DNA from: Pinibacter aurantiacus
GTDB taxonomy: Bacteria > Bacteroidota > Bacteroidia > Chitinophagales > Chitinophagaceae
Reading direction: 5' to 3'
Length of the DNA stretch: 64,000 nt
NCBI RefSeq assembly: GCF_019130065.1
Contig: NZ_JAHSPG010000011.1
Coordinates: 124,001-188,000 of the forward strand
A program made the translations under genes and the position numbers. Numbering within the stretch: position 1 is the first letter of the stretch; the number at the start of each line of letters is the position of its first letter. Under the pieces are notes generated by a model that ran no database searches, was not told the DNA's origin, and saw nothing but the letters and a program-made list of their open reading frames with translations. This document shows positions 53,111 to 61,594 of the stretch, piece by piece.

Positions 53111-54361
53111 ATGCCGTTGTACTATTTGCTTTTTTTATTATACCTGATTTTCTTTTTCTGGCTCTTTACTAAAATCAATTTTATAAGGAACAGCGGGATC
53201 CCATTAAAATGGTTATGTATATTATTTTCCGTTAAACTTGTTGCGGGTATTTTTTACGGCTATATATATTCGAAACATATTGCAGACGCCGATACATGGA
53301 AAATGTATTTTATAAGTTTGAAGCACACCAGCGTCTTAACATCAAACCCGATTCAATTTATTACATCATGGTTTTATGAACCGCAGTATAGCTACAATGA
53401 ACCTTTCGGCTCTGGAAAATCTTACTGGAACATCATAAAAGATCTGTCGCTGATAAAAATTGAGGCCATTTTTAATGTTTTTAGTTTTCGTAACTACTAT
53501 ATCAATGTTCTGTTTTTTTCTTTCGTCACCTTTTTTGGCAACATTGCTTTTGTAAAAGCATATAGTCTTTTATTCCGCGATGCGAAAAAAAGTCTCGTTG
53601 TATTTGCCGCCTTTTTAATACCATCTGCTCTTTTCTGGACAAGCGGATTACACAAGGACGGGTTATTGTTTATGTTAATGTCGCTGATTGTTTATCAACT
53701 TGCATTGTGGATGAACGCGCTAAAAACGACAGGGAAAATGATTTTAAATATCGCGTTGTGTATCCTTTTTATTTTCCTGCTAAGAAGTTATGTTGGGTTG
53801 TCGCTGATCCCTGCTATTGTGATATGCACATTGAATTATCGTTTTTCAAACCAAGCCATGAAAATAAATGTTGCAGTGCTTGTTGTTTGCGCCGCCGGCT
53901 TCTTTTTATCGTCATACATTTCGCCGGCGCTGGACCTGCCTGAGTGGCTAATAAAGCGAAGAATTGAATTTAACTCCCTTAGTGCAACTACCCTTTTGCC
54001 CTATCATCAGCTGGAAAATTCCATTCAAAGCTACTTATATAATTTGCCCCAGGCGATCGATCATGGTTTTTTGAGGCCCTACCTTTGGGACAGGCTGGGC
54101 ATTTTTTACATCCCTTTTGCGCTTGAAATCATTGCGCTGCTGGCTCTTATTATATATTATCTATTCAATCATCTGCCCCTCAACAAATCCCAAAGGGCCA
54201 TTTTCTGTTTTGGCCTGTTTATTTTCCTGGCAAATTGGTTGTTCCTGGGATATATGGTTCATATCGTAGGGGCTGTCATAAGGTATAAGAGTATTTTCTT
54301 GCCATTTTTTGTCGCTCCGGTGCTCCTGTCTGTTAAATTCAGGCCACTTATTAAAAATTAA
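53111..54361 (+). CDS. Polytopic membrane protein, possible glycan polymerase or membrane glycosyltransferase
   Basis: 416 residues with about ten hydrophobic segments (starting MPLYYLLFLLYLIFFFWLF) and a soluble loop with a conserved-looking DADTWKMYF at about 60 and a Tyr/Pro-rich loop (EPQYSYNEPFGSGKSYW). Another short motif is WTSGLHKDGLLFM. The layout resembles membrane glycosyltransferases (GT-C) and Wzy-type proteins. I do not recognise a specific family. Divergent partner of the GT4 gene. Confidence 0.75.
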   Translation: MPLYYLLFLLYLIFFFWLFTKINFIRNSGIPLKWLCILFSVKLVAGIFYGYIYSKHIADADTWKMYFISLKHTSVLTSNPIQFITSWFYEPQYSYNEPFGSGKSYWNIIKDLSLIKIEAIFNVFSFRNYYINVLFFSFVTFFGNIAFVKAYSLLFRDAKKSLVVFAAFLIPSALFWTSGLHKDGLLFMLMSLIVYQLALWMNALKTTGKMILNIALCILFIFLLRSYVGLSLIPAIVICTLNYRFSNQAMKINVAVLVVCAAGFFLSSYISPALDLPEWLIKRRIEFNSLSATTLLPYHQLENSIQSYLYNLPQAIDHGFLRPYLWDRLGIFYIPFALEIIALLALIIYYLFNHLPLNKSQRAIFCFGLFIFLANWLFLGYMVHIVGAVIRYKSIFLPFFVAPVLLSVKFRPLIKN

Positions 54362-54470
54362 AAAATATATCATACCTATTGACTTTTACCTCCGAATTTT
54401 TAAGGAAACAGAGTTATATGTTTCATTTTTCTTTTTTTTTGGTTAAAAACGTAATCTTTTTTCAAAATTA

Positions 54471-54501
54471 TTGTTTGTTTGCTTGAATTGATGTTCATTT
54501 G
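54471..54501 (+). promoter_or_regulatory. Probable glutamine synthetase promoter
   Basis: TTG at 54471, 20 bases, then TTCATTTG at 54494-54501, one mismatch to TAnnTTTG. Start codon 22 bases further. Confidence 0.45.
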
Positions 54502-54523
54502 CAATAGTTAAATTTTTATACCC

Positions 54524-56713
54524 ATGTCATTACGTTTTAATGCAATCAACAACCTAGCCGGCAAGGACGGAGTAAGTAATGCCGGATCCAAAAAAATTAC
54601 TGCTATTTTCAATGAAAATGTATTTACTCTTAAGACTGCCCGCGAATTTTTGAGCGATGAGGCGTACAAAAGTCTTCAGGGTTCAATAAAAGGCGGAAAG
54701 AAAATTGACCGTGCCGTTGCAAATCAAATTGCAGCTGGTCTACGTCAGTGGGCAGAAAGCAAAGGTGTATCTCACTATACACACTGGTTCCAGCCTCTTA
54801 CAGGTACTACAGCAGAAAAACATGACTCTTTCTTTACTTTGAAAGGTGACGGTTCTGCTTTGGAAGAGTTTGATGGTGCGGCTTTGATCCAACAAGAGCC
54901 AGATGCGTCGTCTTTCCCTAACGGTGGTATCCGTGCGACTTTCGAAGCTCGCGGCTACACTGCATGGGACCCTTCTTCTCCTGCATTCATCATGGAAATA
55001 GGTACTGGTAAAACTCTTTGTATCCCTACCATTTTCGTTTCTTATACTGGTGAAACGCTTGACTACAAAGCTCCTTTGTTGAAATCTCTTGAGGCTTTGA
55101 ACAAATCAGCGGTTGACGTTGCTAATTATTTTGATAAAAACGTAGGCAAAGTTTCTGCAACATTGGGTTGGGAGCAAGAATACTTCGTTATTGACGAAGC
55201 TATGTTCAATGCACGTCCTGACTTAGTATTGAGCGGCAGAACTGTATTCGGTCACTCTCCTGCAAAAGGTCAGCAATTGGAAGACCACTACTTCGGTTCT
55301 ATTCCAGAAAGAGTGTACGCTTTCATGAGAGACTTCGAATCAGAATCTTATAAATTAGGTATTCCTTTAAGAACACGTCACAACGAGGTTGCGCCTGCTC
55401 AGTTTGAGTGTGCTCCTATCTTCGAAGAAGTTAGCGTAGCTGTTGACCACAACACTTTGTTGATGGACATCATGGACCGCGTTGCACGTCGTCATAAATT
55501 GCGTGTATTGCTTCACGAGAAACCATTTGCTGGTATCAACGGTAGCGGTAAACACAACAACTGGAGTATGTCAACTGATACAGGCGTTAACTTGTTGGCT
55601 CCTGGTAAAACTCCAAAAACGAACTTCATGTTCCTTACTTTCTTTGTAAACACAATTAAAGCGGTTCATGATTATGCAGATCTTCTGAGAGCGTCTATCG
55701 CATCTGCAGGTAACGACCACCGTTTGGGAGCAAACGAAGCGCCTCCGGCAATTATCTCTGTATTCGTTGGTGGATATTTGAACAAAGTATTGCAAGACAT
55801 TAAAGAAAGAGTAAGCGATAAATTCGACGAGCAAGACGAAGCTATCCTGAAACTTGACCTGCACAAAAGCATTCCTGAATTGATGCTTGACAATACAGAC
55901 CGTAACAGAACTTCTCCATTTGCTTTCACAGGAAACAAATTTGAGTTCCGCGCGGTGGGTTCTACTGCAAACTGTGCTAACCCAATGACAGTGCTGAACA
56001 CAATTATGGCTGAAACATTGAAACAATTCAAAAAAGATGTTGATGCTTTAATTGAAAAAGGCGAGAAAAAAGAAATCGCTATCATGCACGTTATCCGCGA
56101 ATACATCGTTGCTTCTGAAAAAGTATTATTCGAAGGAGACGGTTACAGCGAAGCATGGGCAAAAGAAGCTGAAAAACGCGGTTTGCCAAATGTAAAAACA
56201 ACTCCATTGGCGTTGGATGCATTGGTTACCGATAAAGCTAAACACCTTTTCGAAAGCAATAATGTATTGACTCACGTTGAGCTGGAAGCTCGTCACGAAA
56301 TTGAAGTTGAAAAATACATCAAACGTGTACAGATCGAAGCTCGTATCATGGGTGAACTTTGCACCAGCCACATCCTTCCTTCTGCTATCAAATATCAAAA
56401 CACTTTGATCCAAAACATCAAAGGTTTGAAAGAAGTGGGTATGCCAGAGGCTTCTTACAAGAATCAAATAGTTATTCTTGAAAGATTGTCACACTACATC
56501 AGCAAAACAAGCGAGCTGGTTGTACAAATGATCGAAGCAAGAAAAATTTGCAATGCTATGGACAACACTCGTACTAAAGCTATTGCTTACGAAAGCCAGG
56601 TAAAAGCTCCGTTCTTTGATGCTATCCGTTACCATGTTGACAAACTGGAATTGATGGTAGACGATAAAGAATGGTTGTTACCAAAATATCGTGAGATGCT
56701 TTTCTTAAGATAA
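54524..56713 (+). CDS. glnN: Glutamine synthetase type III
   Basis: Makes glutamine from glutamate and ammonia. 729 residues, the long GSIII form typical of Bacteroidota. Seen: LGWEQEYFVIDEAMFNARPD, TRHNEVAPAQFECAPIFEEV, the GINGSGKHNNWSMSTDTGVN nucleotide segment, and NRTSPFAFTGNKFEFRAVGS. The C-terminal extension typical of GSIII is complete. The codon use is strongly biased, as in highly expressed genes. No nitrogen-regulatory gene such as glnB or amtB lies next to it. Confidence 0.97.
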   Translation: MSLRFNAINNLAGKDGVSNAGSKKITAIFNENVFTLKTAREFLSDEAYKSLQGSIKGGKKIDRAVANQIAAGLRQWAESKGVSHYTHWFQPLTGTTAEKHDSFFTLKGDGSALEEFDGAALIQQEPDASSFPNGGIRATFEARGYTAWDPSSPAFIMEIGTGKTLCIPTIFVSYTGETLDYKAPLLKSLEALNKSAVDVANYFDKNVGKVSATLGWEQEYFVIDEAMFNARPDLVLSGRTVFGHSPAKGQQLEDHYFGSIPERVYAFMRDFESESYKLGIPLRTRHNEVAPAQFECAPIFEEVSVAVDHNTLLMDIMDRVARRHKLRVLLHEKPFAGINGSGKHNNWSMSTDTGVNLLAPGKTPKTNFMFLTFFVNTIKAVHDYADLLRASIASAGNDHRLGANEAPPAIISVFVGGYLNKVLQDIKERVSDKFDEQDEAILKLDLHKSIPELMLDNTDRNRTSPFAFTGNKFEFRAVGSTANCANPMTVLNTIMAETLKQFKKDVDALIEKGEKKEIAIMHVIREYIVASEKVLFEGDGYSEAWAKEAEKRGLPNVKTTPLALDALVTDKAKHLFESNNVLTHVELEARHEIEVEKYIKRVQIEARIMGELCTSHILPSAIKYQNTLIQNIKGLKEVGMPEASYKNQIVILERLSHYISKTSELVVQMIEARKICNAMDNTRTKAIAYESQVKAPFFDAIRYHVDKLELMVDDKEWLLPKYREMLFLR

Positions 56714-56752
56714 ACTAGTTATTTTTCGTATTGACATGAGAAGAAACACAAG

Positions 56753-56780
56753 GGCCCGCGATTTGCGGGCCTTTGTTATG
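56753..56780 (+). terminator. Glutamine synthetase terminator
   Basis: GGCCCGC-GATTT-GCGGGCC followed by TTTGTTATG. 7-bp GC stem. The T-run is interrupted. Confidence 0.8.
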
Positions 56781-56888
56781 CATAGGAAAAAATTAAAAAT
56801 CAAAATGAAAAAGTAAAAATTCCTGACCGTTCTTGCTCTATCCTTCTCGTGGCCGTCAACCTAGGCTTGCTGTAAATTTTCGCTTCCC

Positions 56889-57096
56889 AATGTTTAACAT
56901 GTCGCCCCTACGGGTCTGGCATTAGGATCGCCGCAACATAATGTTGGCTACTAACGTGTCGCCCCGCTGGGGCTATTTTAAAGCACGCGGAAAGCTCGAA
57001 TAAGCTCCAGCGGGGCAATACGTTAGTAGCACCCAAGTAATCAATGACGAAAATCCATAGCCAGCCCCAGCGGGCCGATATGTTAAATGTTGAAAA
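56889..57096. repeat. REP-like GC-rich palindrome cluster (GTCGCCCCGCTGGGGC)
   Basis: Four units at about 56889-56920, 56946-56975, 57002-57032 and 57059-57095. Each has a CCCCGCTGGGG-type palindrome with an (A)TAACAT/TAACGT tail. Units 2 and 3 face each other and so do units 1 and 4, forming nested inverted pairs. Unit 1 has the CCCCTACGGG variant. The layout resembles a REP/BIME cluster. The 525-base gap holds nothing else but the terminator. Confidence 0.8.
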
Positions 57097-57238
57097 CTAT
57101 GGTTTCATTACAAACAATAGCGCTAAATAAAAGAAACACTTCCTCACGAAATTACCCTCCTTTTGATGGGTAAATAACACAAAAACACCTTCCTTTTGGA
57201 AGACATATTTGTAACCAATAAATAGAAAAATGAAAAAT

Positions 57239-57613
57239 CTAGTGAATCTTAACTTTCAAATTCAGCATTTGCAAGCTTGAATTTGTTGCCGGTGCAAGAG
57301 AAACAGAGCTCTTGTAAGGCATAATGTATGTAGTGTTACCTTGCTGATAGGTAACGATGGAGTTAAAAGAGATAACATTAGGAGCAATTCTTTCCTCGCT
57401 CATAATTTTTCCCCCTCTGTAGCTGAAAGTGCCTTTAAGTGTAAAGGAGTTAGCAACACTTATAGGAGTAAAATCAATTCCGGCCGATTGTTGCTTTGTT
57501 TTTCCTCCACCGCCAATACCAATTGCAGCAAACGCATGTATGCCGCAAATAGCCAATACAGTTATCATAACTGATTGTTTTTTATAGCTTTTTATGAAGG
57601 AAAGTAATTTCAT
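57239..57613 (-). CDS. Small secreted protein of unknown function
   Basis: 124 residues. The N-terminal signal is hydrophobic at about 16-31 (MITVLAICGIHAFAAIGI). A Gly/Lys-rich stretch (GIGGGGKTKQQS) and a beta-rich part follow (SFTLKGTFSYRGGK, ISFNSIVTYQQGNTTYIM). No family recognised. An exact -7 box, TACTTTTG on the minus strand (57619-57626), lies five bases before the ATG, so the mRNA is likely almost leaderless. Confidence 0.75.
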   Translation of the reverse strand: MKLLSFIKSYKKQSVMITVLAICGIHAFAAIGIGGGGKTKQQSAGIDFTPISVANSFTLKGTFSYRGGKIMSEERIAPNVISFNSIVTYQQGNTTYIMPYKSSVSLAPATNSSLQMLNLKVKIH

Positions 57614-57718
57614 TATGGCAAAAGTATAATTTATTTTCTTATTTTTTTAACCTTTCATCAAGAATTTTAATACCTCTTTAACGAATCAGTCAAAAAAATG
57701 TTACAGAAAATTGGGAAA

Positions 57719-57726
57719 TACTTTTG
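57719..57726 (+). promoter_or_regulatory. -7 element of the TPR-protein promoter
   Basis: TACTTTTG, exact, 31 bases before the ATG at 57758. The -33 region is weak. Confidence 0.5.
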
Positions 57727-57757
57727 TATTACCTAACTTACAGTAACCATCTTTTAC

Positions 57758-59179
57758 ATGAAAGAAAATCCTTACCGCCAAGACAGTGAAGAGCTTCAGG
57801 AACTTTTAAAACAGTTCGAGAATCTGAAAAAGGGTCGAAATCACTCCTTCATCAGCGAGGAATCTTTCGAAAAGATCATCGACTACTACGATGACGCTGA
57901 CAATATCAACGAAGCCTTAGAAGCGGCGGAAATTGCGGTTGAACATTTTCCTTTTTCATCTGAATTGCTGGTAAAAAAAGCAGATTTGCTGATTGGCGCC
58001 AGAAAATATACCGAAGCATTGGAAATTCTTGAGCGCGCCGAACTTTTCGACAGCCGCGACATTAATCTTTATATTTTACGGACAGAAGTTTACCTGGCCC
58101 TCGATAAACAAGAAAAGGCCGTGGAACTGCTGGAAAGTGCATTGGACCTCTTTGATGGCGAGGAAAGAATAGAATTGCTGTTCGAATTGGCAGATGTGTA
58201 CGATGATTATGAAGAGTTTGATAAGATCTTCGATTGCCTGAAATTGATCCTTGAACAAGAGCCAACAAACGAAGAGGCGCTGTACAAGATCTGTTTCTGG
58301 ACAGATTTTACCGGGCGCAACGAAGAAAGCATTAAACTTCATAATAAGATCATTGAAGATTATCCCTATAACGAGCTGGCATGGTTTAACCTCGCAGCCT
58401 CTTACCAGGGCTTAAAACTCTACGAAAAGGCCATTGATGCCTATAAATACGCGGTGACAATAGATGAGAAATTTGATTATGCGTACCGTAATATGGGCGA
58501 CGCTTATATAAGGCTCCGCAAATTCAAAGATGCGATCGAGGTGCTTGAAAAGGTACTGGAACTATCCAGACCCGAAGATGTAATTTTCGAGGCGTTAGGA
58601 CATTGCTACGACCGCTTGAATAATTATGCCCAGGCCCGTTTCTACTACAGAAAGGCTTCGCACCTTAATAATGATGACAGCAAGTTGTTTTATAAAATTG
58701 CCTGCACTTACATCAACGAAAGCCAATGGACACAGGCCATTAAACAACTGGACGCTGCTTTGCAAATTCACCGCAATCAGCCGGAATATAACCTGGCAAT
58801 GGGCGAATGTAAGTTGCAGCTTGGTGAAGTAAAAGACGCGATCATTTATTTCTCAAATGTCGTTAGGTCGCGCCCAAGAAATGTTGCCGGCTGGGAAGCG
58901 CTTATCCGCTGCCTTTATTCAGTTAAATACTACGAGGAGGCGCTGGAGCAAGTGTTGGCGGCCATTAAGCATACTGAAGGAAAATCTGTTTTTATATACT
59001 ACCTGAGCGCTATTTATTTCGCTATGGGCAAATCACGCGAAGGTTTGCTGCAGCTCGAAAAGGCGATTCACGTTTCCCCCAAAAAAATAAAATTGTTTGT
59101 TGAGCTAAATCCTGCCATTCTTCAAAACCAGCAGGTGGTAGATGTTATCGCGAGGTACAAACGCAACAAGAACTTTTAG
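57758..59179 (+). CDS. Tetratricopeptide-repeat protein
   Basis: 473 residues, no signal peptide or membrane segment, so cytoplasmic. At least ten degenerate TPR units of about 34 residues are visible from about 40 to 450, for example ALEAAEIAVEHFPFSSELLV, ELAWFNLAASYQGLKLYEKA followed by IDAYKYAVTIDEKF, and AYRNMGDAYIRLRKFKDAIE. TPR superhelices bind partner proteins. The partner is not evident. Acidic overall. Confidence 0.92.
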   Translation: MKENPYRQDSEELQELLKQFENLKKGRNHSFISEESFEKIIDYYDDADNINEALEAAEIAVEHFPFSSELLVKKADLLIGARKYTEALEILERAELFDSRDINLYILRTEVYLALDKQEKAVELLESALDLFDGEERIELLFELADVYDDYEEFDKIFDCLKLILEQEPTNEEALYKICFWTDFTGRNEESIKLHNKIIEDYPYNELAWFNLAASYQGLKLYEKAIDAYKYAVTIDEKFDYAYRNMGDAYIRLRKFKDAIEVLEKVLELSRPEDVIFEALGHCYDRLNNYAQARFYYRKASHLNNDDSKLFYKIACTYINESQWTQAIKQLDAALQIHRNQPEYNLAMGECKLQLGEVKDAIIYFSNVVRSRPRNVAGWEALIRCLYSVKYYEEALEQVLAAIKHTEGKSVFIYYLSAIYFAMGKSREGLLQLEKAIHVSPKKIKLFVELNPAILQNQQVVDVIARYKRNKNF

Positions 59180-59183
59180 CATT

Positions 59184-59212
59184 TGAAAATTGAGAGTTGA
59201 AAATTGAAAATG
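59184..59212. repeat. Single GAAAATTGAGAGTTGAAAATTG array (element R)
   Basis: One arm of element L/N-type words starting four bases after the TPR stop codon. No partner arm was found nearby. Confidence 0.55.
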
Positions 59213-59343
59213 AAGTATGACCGCGGTCATAAGGAGGATAATTACGATCAAAAAAATCTAAATTCTTAATTTCTAGTGCATAATTATCTGGGAATCTACC
59301 CTAAGTATTAACAATTTGGAATTTTTCATTCACCATTGTTTCC

Positions 59344-59351
59344 TATTTTTG
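59344..59351 (+). promoter_or_regulatory. -7 element of the ComA-aroE promoter
   Basis: TATTTTTG, exact, 38 bases before the ATG at 59389. No TTG at 19 bases. Confidence 0.5.
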
Positions 59352-59388
59352 CGCTCGTTTGTATTTTATACACAGTCAAAAGCAGTAA

Positions 59389-60162
59389 ATGAATTTCAAT
59401 TTATCGCAGATACCTGAAAGAATCCAACAGCCCAGGAAGAACGGTTTAACGATGGTGATGGACAAAGGGCTTAGCATAGAAGAAACCCGTAACTTTTTGA
59501 GTATATCGAAACCTCACGTTGATATCGTTAAACTAGGTTTCGGAACTTCATTCGTTACGCCTAATCTTAAAGAAAAACTGGAAGTTTACCGCGAAGCCGG
59601 AATGCCGGTTTATTTCGGAGGTACATTGTTCGAGGCATTTTTAGTAAGAAACCAGTTCCAGGATTACATTGATGTGTGTAAAGAATATGGTGTTGCATTT
59701 ATGGAGGTGAGTGATGGTTCTATCACCATTCCTCATGCAGAGAAATGCGGCTATATTGAAAAATTAACCAAACACGGTACGGTGTTAAGTGAAGTTGGTA
59801 GTAAAGATGCCGCTCACATTATCCCTCCTTATAAATGGATCGAATTGATGCGGTCCGAGCTTGACGCTGGTGCAACATATGTGATCGCAGAGGCCCGTGA
59901 AGCCGGTAACGTAGGTATCTACAGAGGCTCAGGCGAGGTGCGTGAAGGTCTGGTTCAGGAAATTCTTACACAAATACCTGAAGAAAAGATTCTCTGGGAA
60001 GCGCCACAAAAAGCACAACAGTTATACTTTATTGAATTGATCGGCTGCAATGTAAACCTTGGAAACATCGCTCCTTCTGAAGTTATTTCACTGGAAGCAA
60101 TGCGTATTGGTTTGCGTGGAGATACTTTCCACCTATTCTTAAATAAAGAAACCGTTCAATAA
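59389..60162 (+). CDS. Phosphosulfolactate synthase-like protein (ComA family)
   Basis: 257 residues. ComA adds sulfite to phosphoenolpyruvate to give (2R)-phosphosulfolactate, the first step to coenzyme M in methanogens. The TIM-barrel motifs are visible: DIVKLGFGTSFVTPNLKEK, PVYFGGTLFEAFLVRN, FMEVSDGSITIPHAEK, VLSEVGSKDAAHII, VIAEAREAGNVGIYRGSGEV and VNLGNIAPSEVISLEAMR. In Bacteroidota no coenzyme M is made, so a link to sulfonate metabolism such as sulfonolipids is an inference. It overlaps aroE by one base (TAATG). Confidence 0.9.
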   Translation: MNFNLSQIPERIQQPRKNGLTMVMDKGLSIEETRNFLSISKPHVDIVKLGFGTSFVTPNLKEKLEVYREAGMPVYFGGTLFEAFLVRNQFQDYIDVCKEYGVAFMEVSDGSITIPHAEKCGYIEKLTKHGTVLSEVGSKDAAHIIPPYKWIELMRSELDAGATYVIAEAREAGNVGIYRGSGEVREGLVQEILTQIPEEKILWEAPQKAQQLYFIELIGCNVNLGNIAPSEVISLEAMRIGLRGDTFHLFLNKETVQ

Positions 60163-60908
60163 TGAGGCTTTTTGGTTTGATCGGTTTTCCTTTGGGTCAT
60201 TCTTTTTCTCAAAAATTTTTCACAGAAAAATTTGAAAAGGAAGGCATAAAGGGCTGCTCCTACCAAAATTTTCCTCTCAGTTCCATAGATCAGTTAAAAG
60301 ATCTGCTGGCAACACACTCCCATCTGGAAGGTTTTAATATTACTATTCCTTACAAAGAGCAGGTATTGCCATTTATTGATCAGCAAACTGATGCTGTTCA
60401 AAAGATAGGTGCCTGCAACTGCGTTAAAATTGTAGCTGGTAAATTGATCGGCTATAACACCGATGTCAAAGGTTTTGAAGTTTCTCTGCGAAAGAAATTG
60501 CAACCTAAACACAATACAGCGCTGGTATTAGGAACAGGCGGTGCCGCAAAAGCCGTTGTTTATGCATTGCAACAGCTTAACATTTCTTACAAAATTGTGA
60601 GCAGGAAAGCAAACCCTGAAGCTAACGTTATCAGCTATGCGCAATTGACAAATGACGTTGTCTCAGCTCACAAATTAATAGTAAACACTACTCCCCTCGG
60701 AACATATCCAAACGTGAATGAGTGCGCGGAAATTCCGTACGAAGCACTAACCCCCGACCATTATTTATTTGACTTAGTGTACAATCCTTCCAAAACATTG
60801 TTCCTGCAAAAAGGCGAAGCGCAAGGCGCTACGATAGAGAATGGACATGAAATGCTGGAGATTCAGGCGGAAGAGAGTTGGAAGATTTGGAACAAATCTT
60901 CAATTTGA
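60162..60908 (+). CDS. aroE: Shikimate dehydrogenase
   Basis: NADPH-dependent reduction of 3-dehydroshikimate. 248 residues. Seen: GLIGFPLGHSFSQKFFTEKF, GFNITIPYKEQVLPFIDQ with the catalytic Lys, NTDVKGFEVSL, and the NADP loop LVLGTGGAAKAVVYAL. The short length fits the Bacteroidota form. Coupled by a one-base overlap to the ComA-like gene. The stop codon lies in the left arm of repeat element S. Confidence 0.95.
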   Translation: MRLFGLIGFPLGHSFSQKFFTEKFEKEGIKGCSYQNFPLSSIDQLKDLLATHSHLEGFNITIPYKEQVLPFIDQQTDAVQKIGACNCVKIVAGKLIGYNTDVKGFEVSLRKKLQPKHNTALVLGTGGAAKAVVYALQQLNISYKIVSRKANPEANVISYAQLTNDVVSAHKLIVNTTPLGTYPNVNECAEIPYEALTPDHYLFDLVYNPSKTLFLQKGEAQGATIENGHEMLEIQAEESWKIWNKSSI

Positions 60909-61057
60909 AAATTTGATGATTTGAAAATTTGAAAATGCTTTAGGCGCTATTTTCGTCTTGAAATATTTATTCTCCGAATTTCGAAGAGTTAATTCATAAC
61001 GCTGTATGATACACACAATGCATTTTCGAATTTTCAAATCATCAAATTTTCAAATTG
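60901..61057. repeat. Near-perfect 37-bp inverted repeat, ATTTGAAAATTTGATG words (element S)
   Basis: Bases 60901-60937 and 61021-61057 are reverse complements over 36 of 37 bases, with an 83-base unique spacer. It exactly fills the gap between convergent aroE and the cytochrome gene. The left arm contains the aroE stop and the right arm ends three bases before the other stop. Confidence 0.92.
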
Positions 61058-61060
61058 GCC

Positions 61061-61459
61061 CTATTTGTTTCTCAACGACAGCACATACTTCACCATTTCC
61101 TTTGCATCGGCTTCAGAAAGGTTTGGATGTGGGGTCATAGGTATTTCGCCCCAGTTTCCTTTACCGCCTTTAATTACTTTTTCTGCTAGTAATGCTACGG
61201 TTGCATCGTTGTTTTCGTATTTGTTCGCAACATCTCTGTAAGCCGGTCCTGTAGTTTTTTCATCTACTTTGTGGCAAGTAAGACAGTCTGATTGTGCAAT
61301 TAGATTGATAGCTTTTTCATTTTCTGCAGATAGCGCTGCGTTTGGGGTCGCGGCCGCCGTATCAGCAGATTTAGCAGTGTCCGATGCTTTTGTTTCCGAA
61401 CTGTTGTTGCAGCTGTAAATAGCAGCCAGAGCCAAAATTCCTACAAATAATTTTTTCAT
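61061..61459 (-). CDS. Class I c-type cytochrome lipoprotein
   Basis: 132 residues. Lipobox AIYSC (Cys17), then an Ala/Thr/Asp-rich linker of about 25 residues. A single heme c is bound by Cys59 and Cys62 with axial His63 (SDCLTCHKVDEKTTGPAYRD) and Met108 (GEIPMTPHP). A periplasmic-facing, membrane-anchored electron carrier of the small cytochrome c551/c6 type. Electron donor and acceptor are unknown. Confidence 0.93.
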   Translation of the reverse strand: MKKLFVGILALAAIYSCNNSSETKASDTAKSADTAAATPNAALSAENEKAINLIAQSDCLTCHKVDEKTTGPAYRDVANKYENNDATVALLAEKVIKGGKGNWGEIPMTPHPNLSEADAKEMVKYVLSLRNK

Positions 61460-61594
61460 CAGTGTGTGTTTATTGTTTTTAATGGTCAGATGGAATTCGT
61501 CAAATAAACATTGCTTTAAGTATGCAAAGGTCTAATGGCGTATTTCATCAGTTTTTTTTGTGTTTATTAGTCGAATGGGTTTTGTAAATATCGT

